NCBI GenBank assembly: GCA_045649145.1
Contig: JAZRPK010000036.1
Location: 1 to 40,389, forward strand
DNA: 40,389 bases
Reading direction: 5' to 3'
Source of the DNA: HGM11525 sp045649145
GTDB taxonomy: Bacteria > Bacillota > Clostridia > UBA1381
The notes beneath the pieces are model-generated. The model was not told where the DNA came from. It did no database searches and saw only the letters and a list, made by a program, of their open reading frames with translations. Position numbers and translations under genes: made by a program. This document shows positions 35,367-40,389 of the stretch, piece by piece (position 1 is the stretch's first letter; every line of letters begins with the position of its first letter).

Positions 35367-36389
35367 ATGAGTTTAAGAAATGAAATCGAATATTTTTTGT
35401 GGATGAAGATTTTCCCCATACAGCCCCTAAGAAAGGCATTGTATTTGTTGCGGCATAGAAGAAATAATTATATAAAAAGATTCTCAGAGGTGTCAACGCC
35501 GAATGATAAAAAATTAATGTTAAAATATCTGTTAAAATACGGTTTATCATACGAGGAGTTTTACTGGTTTGATGTGAAAAATAATGATCCGTCATCTTTT
35601 GTGACTGAATGTAAAAGATGGAAATATTTTAGAAAGCTCAATACTCCAAAAGGGTGTAGAGTCTACACGAGCAAAGGTAAAACTTATGAGATTTTTTCAG
35701 ATTTTTACGCTCGTGCTTTAGTAACAGTAAATTCGAAAGATGATTTTGACAGATTTCTCGCAAGCCACTCTGCTTTTGTATACAAAGATGAGACAAACTG
35801 TTGCGGTAAAGGAGTAAAATTATATAATATAGATGAAACAGATAAGGATAAACTCTGGGAAGAGTTAAAAAATAAAGTTCCGTTTATAATGGAAGAACCA
35901 ATTGAGCAAGGAAATGAAATGGCAATCCTTCACCCCCAGTCGGTTAATACCATAAGAATTGTAACAATACTGACAGGTAATTCGCCGAAAAACTATAAGG
36001 TTATTCATTATTCACCCTTTTTGAAGGCAGGAAGAGGAGAAAACTTTGTAGATAATGCAGGTTCCGGTGGTGTTATATGTGGAATTTCATTAGATGGAAC
36101 CGTGACAACAGACGGAATTGATGAGCTTACCAATACATATAAGGAACATCCTGATACGCATATTGCATTCAAAGGACTGAAGCTTCCAAAGTTTGAAGAA
36201 GCATTAGAGCTTACTGAAGCTGCTGCATTGAGATATACTGAAAACAGGTATGTTGGCTGGGATCTTGCTTATACAAAAGAAGGTAAGTGGATCATTGTTG
36301 AAGGCAACTGTTTTGCCCAACTTGTCAGCCAACTGTGTGATAAAGTCGGTGTAAGATCTGAACTTGAAGAAATCATAAGTCATATATAA
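35367..36389 (+). CDS. Sugar-transfer-associated ATP-grasp protein
   Basis: A 340-residue protein whose C-terminal two thirds match the ATP-grasp type found in polysaccharide loci (ATPgrasp_ST). Visible segments are FVYKDETNCCGKGVKLY, FIMEEPIEQ, the conserved HPQSVNTIRIVTIL, NAGSGGVICGI and YVGWDLAYTKEGKWIIVEGN with the metal-binding E and N. These proteins are predicted to ligate a carboxylate to a sugar-linked amine. ATG 35367 follows CGGAG by 8 nt; the gene begins 2 nt after the flippase stop. It is the last plus-strand gene of the cassette. Confidence 0.85.
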   Translation: MSLRNEIEYFLWMKIFPIQPLRKALYLLRHRRNNYIKRFSEVSTPNDKKLMLKYLLKYGLSYEEFYWFDVKNNDPSSFVTECKRWKYFRKLNTPKGCRVYTSKGKTYEIFSDFYARALVTVNSKDDFDRFLASHSAFVYKDETNCCGKGVKLYNIDETDKDKLWEELKNKVPFIMEEPIEQGNEMAILHPQSVNTIRIVTILTGNSPKNYKVIHYSPFLKAGRGENFVDNAGSGGVICGISLDGTVTTDGIDELTNTYKEHPDTHIAFKGLKLPKFEEALELTEAAALRYTENRYVGWDLAYTKEGKWIIVEGNCFAQLVSQLCDKVGVRSELEEIISHI

Positions 36390-36391
36390 AT

Positions 36392-36419
36392 AAACCGGCA
36401 TCAACTGATGCCGGTTTTT
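36392..36419. terminator. Terminator at the end of the amino-sugar operon
   Basis: An 11-bp perfect stem (36392-36402 with 36407-36417) and a 4-nt loop, followed by five T residues on the plus strand. It probably also serves the convergent ATP-grasp gene. Confidence 0.9.
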
Positions 36420-36420
36420 A

Positions 36421-37521
36421 TTATATCTTTTCTGCAAGTATGTAATATCCCCAACGACTGGAGCTGTCAATGACTTTTTCTTCTCTGATGATATCACTTG
36501 CATAATATATTTTTTCAGGAGTTTCATTTTTTATTTCCTCGAATACTCCAATGTCTGAATTGTTGAAAATGAACCTGATTTCAGCTTTGTGTTTTTCGCC
36601 TGTTACAGCAATCTCGGGTTCTTTGCCACAGGAAATATCAATCACCATTTTAAGAAAATCGTAGCCGGTAGAAAGATAAACCAAATCTGATCCGATGCAA
36701 TCTCCGCCCATTCTTGCCCCGATTTCAATGATTTTTATTTCACCATTTTGGTCAATACGGAACTCCGAATGACTGGCGCCGTTTTTGACGCCCAAGGCAT
36801 CAAGGGCGTTAAAGATGTAATTTTTAACCCTTATTTCCTGCTCGGAGGAAAGACCGGAGGGCTGCATATGCCCCGTTTCAATAAAATTCGGTTCACCGGT
36901 TGTAAATTTTTTTGTAATTGCAAGATAAGTATGTTTACCGTGGTAGGAAACACATTCACAGCTGTATTCGTCACCATTGATATATTCTTCAACTATGGCT
37001 TTTTTTTCAAAAGAATCGTTCGTTGCGGATGCAATTGCTGATTTAAGCTCTGATTTGTCATACACCTTCGTGATGCTCCGACTGCCTGAACGATCGGTGG
37101 GTTTTACAATAAGCGGATAGTTCAAGAATTCGATTTCATCGCATACTTTATCGGTTTTCACAAACTGCGGAGTTGCAATTCCATAGGCCTTAAAACATTT
37201 GCGCATCCGGTACTTATTCGTGCATTGCTCAATTATTTCTGGCGGATTACAGGTGAGCCCCAAGCTGTGAGCAATATAGTTTACTGTAATGGATGCAAGG
37301 TCGGAGGCGATAGAACATACGCCGTCCGGATTGATCTCCCGACATTTTGCCAATATTTCTTCCTTTTCTACAATGCTGATAGGATAAAAGAAATCGGCAG
37401 TTTTTTCGCCAATATCCCCGCATTTCCATGCAAAAACGTGGGTTTGATATCCGAGTTGCTTAGCTTTAAGTATCAGGCGATTTTGTAAACTATTTGCACC
37501 AATTATTACAAGCTTTTTCAT
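36421..37521 (-). CDS. ATP-grasp ligase, PurT/amino-acid ligase-like
   Basis: A 366-residue ATP-grasp enzyme on the opposite strand from the rest of the cassette. The N-terminus (MKKLVIIGANSLQNRLILKA) is a Rossmann-like pre-ATP-grasp domain. LIVKPTDRSGSRSITKVYD (about 137-155) is the nucleotide lobe, and IVEEYINGDEYSCECVSYHG the second lobe. The metal site is in IKIIEIGARMGGDCIGSDLV near 273-292. Homologues include L-amino acid ligases and PurK/PurT-like enzymes. Only 36 bp separate it from the SDR gene upstream, and I see no promoter there, so it is probably read from the AraD-SDR promoter. Confidence 0.84.
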   Translation of the reverse strand: MKKLVIIGANSLQNRLILKAKQLGYQTHVFAWKCGDIGEKTADFFYPISIVEKEEILAKCREINPDGVCSIASDLASITVNYIAHSLGLTCNPPEIIEQCTNKYRMRKCFKAYGIATPQFVKTDKVCDEIEFLNYPLIVKPTDRSGSRSITKVYDKSELKSAIASATNDSFEKKAIVEEYINGDEYSCECVSYHGKHTYLAITKKFTTGEPNFIETGHMQPSGLSSEQEIRVKNYIFNALDALGVKNGASHSEFRIDQNGEIKIIEIGARMGGDCIGSDLVYLSTGYDFLKMVIDISCGKEPEIAVTGEKHKAEIRFIFNNSDIGVFEEIKNETPEKIYYASDIIREEKVIDSSSRWGYYILAEKI

Positions 37522-37542
37522 ATAGGTATGCTCCTTTTTTCA

Positions 37543-37591
37543 AATAGTAACACAAATTCAGAACATATTTTTATAGCATTTTTTGCTTTGG
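37543..37591. repeat. Direct repeat copy B (SDR gene 3' end), right edge of the amino-sugar cassette
   Basis: This segment aligns with 24635-24683 at 42 of 49 bases with no gap. It covers the last 11 SDR codons, the stop and about 15 bp beyond. Confidence 0.8.
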
Positions 37592-38340
37592 ATAAAGTAC
37601 ACAATGCGTGCCATCAGCTTATCAGGGCAAATATGACGCAAAAACGCCGCAACCTTCATTAAAGCACCCGGCACAATAACCTGTTTGCCGTCAAACATCT
37701 TGCGGATTGCGTACTCGCAGACCTTTCTGCTTGTGAGGATAACCTTTTTTGCGGCAGGCTCGTCGCCTTTGCCGAAGCTGACCTTAGCCACCTTGCCGAA
37801 CTCGGTATGAACGGGGCCCGGACACAGCACGCTTATTTTAACATTGCTCTTTTCGCGCCTTAACTCCTCCGCCAAAGCCTCGGAAATCCTTAGCACATAC
37901 GACTTTGAGGCATAATAAGCGCCAAAAAGCGGCCCCGGGAAAAAGGCTGCCAGCGAAGCTACATTAAGAATATATCCGCTGTTGCGCTCCCGAAACTTCT
38001 CGGCAAAAAGCTTGGTCAGGATATGTACCGCGCGGATATTGGTATCAATCATATTAAGCTCGTCATCAAGGTTGTTTTCGCAAAGCTTTCCAAACACGCC
38101 AAACCCCGCATTGTTGATAAGAATATCCACATCGCCTGCCCTTTCGGCAAGAGCTATACACGCATTTTTATCGGTAAGGTCACAGCAGACAACCTCGACA
38201 TCGGTGTCAAGCAGGGATTTTAGCTGTTCTAACCGCTCCTTTCGGCGTGCTACGGCAATGATATCGTAGCCCATTTCGGACAGGATATGCGCCATATCCC
38301 AACCCAAACCCGAGCTTGCACCCGTTATAAGAGCCTTCAT
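37558..38340 (-). CDS. Short-chain dehydrogenase/reductase
   Basis: A 260-residue classical SDR. The NAD(P) motif TGASSGLG sits at 6-13, NNAGFG at 76-81, the catalytic Ser is in NVASLA near 129, and Y142-x-x-x-K146 lies in AYYASKSYV. LCPGPVHTEFGK follows. The arginine-rich segment after the second strand (AVARRKERL) suggests NADP preference. The substrate is unknown. It starts 4 nt after the AraD-like gene, so they are co-transcribed. Its last codons and stop are duplicated at 24635-24683, which suggests that spoIIID once followed it. Confidence 0.9.
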   Translation of the reverse strand: MKALITGASSGLGWDMAHILSEMGYDIIAVARRKERLEQLKSLLDTDVEVVCCDLTDKNACIALAERAGDVDILINNAGFGVFGKLCENNLDDELNMIDTNIRAVHILTKLFAEKFRERNSGYILNVASLAAFFPGPLFGAYYASKSYVLRISEALAEELRREKSNVKISVLCPGPVHTEFGKVAKVSFGKGDEPAAKKVILTSRKVCEYAIRKMFDGKQVIVPGALMKVAAFLRHICPDKLMARIVYFIQSKKCYKNMF

Positions 38341-38344
38341 AATC

Positions 38345-38998
38345 TTACTCCCCCTTATGCCTGAAATCTACAAGAGTTTTTGATAGAGGCGGCAACCCGG
38401 GCGATAATGTAAGAGCACATAACGCACTCTTGGCAACAGCCTCCAGCAAAGCTGCGTTCTTAACTGCGGCTGTGCAGTCTTCACCCCAGACAAACGGCTC
38501 GTGTCCCGACACGATAACAGCGGGGATTTCCAAAGGATTTCGTGAAACAAATGCCTCTGTGATAATTTTTCCTATGCTCTCCCGATAATTGCCCTCGATT
38601 TCCTCCTTGGTCAAAAGCCTTGTCGCAGGCACGTCACCGCCAAAATAATCGGCGTGTACGGCGCTAAATACGGGCACAGGTCTGCACGCTGCAGCAAAGC
38701 CTGATGCCGCCTCCGAATAGGAGTGCGCAATACCGCCGCAATTAAATGCCTTGTAAAGCACAAGATGCGTCTGCCAGTCCCTTGACGGACATTCGCCCTC
38801 GATGATATTGCCGTCAAAATCAATCACAACAAACTGCTCGGGTACCAGCTCGTCAAAGGGCACACCCTCTGGCTTGATAACAAACAGCCCCGTGCCCCTG
38901 TCAGCACCCGAAACGCTGCCCATATCAAACCTTGCCAGAGAAAACCTTGCTAAACGGCGGCTTTCTTCCCAAACCTTATATTTAAGCTGTTCTAACAT
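38345..38998 (-). CDS. AraD-like class II aldolase/epimerase with altered active site
   Basis: A 217-residue protein that resembles L-ribulose-5-phosphate 4-epimerase along its length: VIKPEGVPFDELVPEQFVVI, VHADYFGGDVPATRLLT, PAVIVSGHEPFVWGED. Several key positions differ from AraD. The GNVS asparagine is Ser28, the SSD phosphate-site serine is Arg73, and the second His of the HTHS zinc site is Tyr94 (H92 and H166 remain). Activity on ribulose phosphate is therefore doubtful. ATG 38998 has AAAGGA 10 nt upstream; the TTG at 39007 is too close to it. It is first in the leftward AraD-SDR operon. Confidence 0.85.
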   Translation of the reverse strand: MLEQLKYKVWEESRRLARFSLARFDMGSVSGADRGTGLFVIKPEGVPFDELVPEQFVVIDFDGNIIEGECPSRDWQTHLVLYKAFNCGGIAHSYSEAASGFAAACRPVPVFSAVHADYFGGDVPATRLLTKEEIEGNYRESIGKIITEAFVSRNPLEIPAVIVSGHEPFVWGEDCTAAVKNAALLEAVAKSALCALTLSPGLPPLSKTLVDFRHKGE

Positions 38999-39022
38999 AA
39001 TAATCAAATCCTTTCATATAAT

Positions 39023-39051
39023 ATTATACTTATAATTGACATAATTTACAA
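39023..39051 (-). promoter_or_regulatory. Promoter of the AraD-like/SDR operon
   Basis: On the minus strand TTGTAA (39046-39051) and TATAAT (39023-39028) are 17 nt apart. It is divergent from the rnhA promoter 20 bp away. Confidence 0.72.
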
Positions 39052-39070
39052 TACCCAAACCACAAAAACC

Positions 39071-39099
39071 TTGAAAAAGGGATAGACAGCGTGTATAAT
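39071..39099 (+). promoter_or_regulatory. Promoter of the RNase H gene
   Basis: TTGAAA (39071-39076) and TATAAT (39094-39099) are 17 nt apart, leaving a leader of about 26 nt. Confidence 0.75.
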
Positions 39100-39131
39100 T
39101 ATAGGAAAGAAAACCGAAAAAGGAGAAACGA

Positions 39132-39773
39132 ATGTCAAAATACTATGCAGTAAAGAACGGTAAGACGGTCGGAATATTCACCACGTGGAAGGAATGTAAG
39201 GAGCAGGTGGACGGATATTCGGGCGCAGAATATAAATCATTTACCAAAAAGAGCGAGGCTATGGCATACTTAGGCATAGAAAAGCCTAAAAAGCCCGCCA
39301 TACCCCAGCCAAACACAAGAGAGCCCTCCCCCGCACCCGAGAACTACACCACCGACTGTAAGGCGGCATTTTACGTAGACGGCAGCTATAATGTCAAAAC
39401 GTGCGAGTATGCGTTCGGGGCAGTGCTTTTAATGGACGGAAATATGTACACCTTCTCGCACAAATACTCCGACGCCGAGTCCGCCTCAATGCGAAATGTT
39501 GCAGGCGAGATAGCGGGTGCAAGCTTTGCTATGAAATATGCGGTCAAATACGGTATCGAGTCGATAGAAATATTCTATGACTATGAAGGAATAGAGAAAT
39601 GGGCGACAGGCAAATGGAAGACCAATTTGGACAAAACCCGTGAATACGCTTTATTGTATAAGAAACTTTCCGAGCAGGTGACGGTTAAGTTTACAAAGGT
39701 AAAAGGCCATTCGGGTGATTGCTATAACGATATGGCGGACCGCCTTGCCAAAGACGCCGTCGGTATTTCGTAA
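39132..39773 (+). CDS. rnhA: Ribonuclease HI with N-terminal viroplasmin domain
   Basis: A 213-residue enzyme that removes RNA from RNA-DNA hybrids. Residues 1-48 (YYAVKNGKTVGIFTTWKECK, then GYSGAEYKSF) form the caulimovirus viroplasmin/hybrid-binding domain found at the start of eukaryotic RNase H1 and many clostridial enzymes. A proline-rich linker follows (about 51-72). The RNase H fold has the acidic set D83 (YVDGSY), E126 (AGEIAGA), D150 (FYDYEGIEKW) and D200 (NDMADRLAK). KGHSGD carries the flap histidine. AGGAG precedes the ATG. The GC-rich repeat array starts 7 nt after the stop. Confidence 0.93.
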   Translation: MSKYYAVKNGKTVGIFTTWKECKEQVDGYSGAEYKSFTKKSEAMAYLGIEKPKKPAIPQPNTREPSPAPENYTTDCKAAFYVDGSYNVKTCEYAFGAVLLMDGNMYTFSHKYSDAESASMRNVAGEIAGASFAMKYAVKYGIESIEIFYDYEGIEKWATGKWKTNLDKTREYALLYKKLSEQVTVKFTKVKGHSGDCYNDMADRLAKDAVGIS

Positions 39774-39779
39774 CACCTC

Positions 39780-39925
39780 AAAGCCTCCCCCTGCATAAAG
39801 CGTGGGAGCGCTGAGGCCACACCACCCCTAAAGCCTCCCTTGCACAAAGCGGGGAGCGCTGAAGCCACACCACCCCTAAAGCCTCCCTTGCCTAAAGGGA
39901 GGGGGACCGCTTGCGGTGGAGGGAT
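39780..39925. repeat. Three-unit GC-rich tandem/palindromic repeat array
   Basis: Units at 39780-39829, 39830-39877 and 39878-39925 (50, 48 and 48 bp) each begin AAAGCCTCCC. Units 1 and 2 share the ending GCCACACCACCCCT. Unit 3 has an alternative second half with two hairpins: CCTCCCTT pairing with AAGGGAGG, and ACCGC with GCGGT. It resembles REP-type intergenic repeats of gut Firmicutes. Confidence 0.82.
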
Positions 39926-40058
39926 AATATTATCACAAACATTGGGAACAAAACCGCAAAAATCTCGTCTAACCTAATGTAACTCGCAAAGATGCGGCGG
40001 TAGTATATGCAGAATTTATGCTAAAATACCCAAAAATAGAAAATTTTGCAAAAAAATC

Positions 40059-40087
40059 TTGACACCGCAGCCTTTGGCGAGTAAAAT
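40059..40087 (+). promoter_or_regulatory. Upstream promoter of the last gene
   Basis: TTGACA (40059-40064) and TAAAAT (40082-40087) are 17 nt apart. Confidence 0.6.
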
Positions 40088-40217
40088 ATTATATGATGTT
40101 GTAAAATGCACATAGGTATTGCCAGAAAGGCGAAATATGCCGATGTTAACCGAAGATTACAAAGATTTCGTAATCTCTCGTAAACTTTACAGTTGTATTA
40201 CATCTGCTAAAAGAGCA

Positions 40218-40247
40218 TTGACACTTTTCGCAAAATGGTGATATAAT
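40218..40247 (+). promoter_or_regulatory. Downstream promoter of the last gene
   Basis: TTGACA (40218-40223) and TATAAT (40242-40247) are 18 nt apart, both perfect hexamers. Transcription from about 40254 gives a leader near 118 nt. Confidence 0.82.
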
Positions 40248-40256
40248 CTGTGCATA

Positions 40257-40342
40257 GTCAAGATATCCCGAGTTTCTTGACGCAACAATTCAGGTGTGTA
40301 AAATGAAAGGGTGCGCACTTGAAGCAGTAAGTGCCCTTTCAC
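40257..40342 (+). promoter_or_regulatory. Structured 5' leader with two hairpins
   Basis: Hairpin 1 pairs 40257-40263 (GTCAAGA) with 40275-40281 (TCTTGAC). Hairpin 2 pairs GAAAGG...GCACTT with AAGTGC...CCTTTC, reinforced by TGTGT/ACACA further out. No T run follows, so it is not a simple terminator. Confidence 0.55.
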
Positions 40343-40371
40343 ACAAAAAAAATAAGGGAGGATTTGAGAGA

Positions 40372-40389
40372 ATGAAAAAGAATCTCAAA
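40372..40389 (+). CDS. Start of a gene leaving the window (MKKNLK...)
   Basis: ATG 40372 follows GGGAGG (40356-40361) with 10 nt spacing, and two promoters lie upstream. Only six codons are visible. The lysine-rich beginning is compatible with a signal peptide, but nothing more can be said. An in-frame ATG at 40303 would add 23 residues and lies inside leader hairpin 2. Confidence 0.6.

Larger units (their letters stand above)
39926..40371. other. Intergenic stretch upstream of the last gene
   Basis: About 450 bp without a supported gene. It holds two promoter-like pairs (40059-40087 and 40218-40247), a small hairpin between them (40154-40160 with 40170-40176), and a leader with two further hairpins. 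I see no riboswitch class that I can name. Confidence 0.6.

Noticed and set aside
20157..37591. Prophage or integrative element carrying its own integrase
   Set aside because: Direct repeats are present, but no integrase, recombinase, transposase or phage gene lies between them.
39780..39925. A CRISPR array
   Set aside because: The units are adjacent without unique spacers, are GC-rich and palindromic, and no cas genes are near.
40094..40200. A known riboswitch in the region between the two last promoters
   Set aside because: A short hairpin is visible, but I could not match conserved cores of c-di-GMP, cobalamin, glycine or other classes that I know.
40303..40342. A transcription terminator in the last leader
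   Set aside because: The stem is followed by A residues on the plus strand rather than T.

Overview
The window looks like the origin-proximal region of a low-GC, spore-forming member of the Clostridia, probably a gut Oscillospiraceae/Ruminococcaceae-type organism. The evidence is dnaA-dnaN, parA-parB with two perfect parS sites, a gerA-type germinant receptor operon, spoIIID, rnpB, and GC-rich intergenic repeats of a kind I associate with gut Firmicutes. No phage genes, transposases, integrases, CRISPR arrays or tRNAs were seen.

Layout. 1-2264 (-): a large PMT-type membrane glycosyltransferase, cut by the window edge. 2410-4271: hpf and eno, convergent. 4337-10745: dnaA, the dnaA-dnaN intergenic region, dnaN, an MBL-fold hydrolase, hemZ, a DnaC/DnaI-like helicase loader and a SLOG protein. 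10787-14154 (-): parA, parB, a coiled-coil membrane protein and serS. 14217-18463 (+): parS, gerAA, parS, gerAB, gerAC and a 51-residue membrane protein. 18494-18832: RNase P RNA. 18888-20196 (-): an M15 peptidase and spoIIID. 20213-37542: accessory surface-polymer genes. 37558-38998 (-): an SDR oxidoreductase and an AraD-like protein. 39132-39773: a viroplasmin-RNase HI. 39780-40389: a GC-rich repeat array, tandem promoters, a structured leader and the first codons of a gene that leaves the window.

The accessory region has two cassettes. The first (20.2-24.5 kb) is phosphocholine-related: a winged-helix/LicC-like/LicA-like fusion, a second LicC-like nucleotidyltransferase and a BCCT transporter. 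The second (24.7-37.5 kb) has RmlA, RmlB and a WecE-like aminotransferase but no RmlC or RmlD, which points to dTDP-4-amino-4,6-dideoxyhexose rather than rhamnose. It also has an ArnC-like polyprenyl-phosphate glycosyltransferase, a Wzx-like flippase, a GT14-like transferase, a polytopic GT-C-like protein, an ornithine-cyclodeaminase-family enzyme and three ATP-grasp proteins. My inference is a surface glycopolymer carrying phosphocholine and an amino-acylated amino sugar.

The most informative structure lies between the cassettes. Positions 24505-24683 keep a relic of an older chromosome junction: the last codons and stop of the SDR gene, a 67-bp spacer, and the first 13 codons of spoIIID. 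Each cassette is therefore bounded by a direct repeat of a neighbouring core gene: 56 bp of spoIIID 5' end for the first, and 49 bp of SDR 3' end for the second. The SDR-spoIIID junction appears to have been an insertion hot spot used twice.
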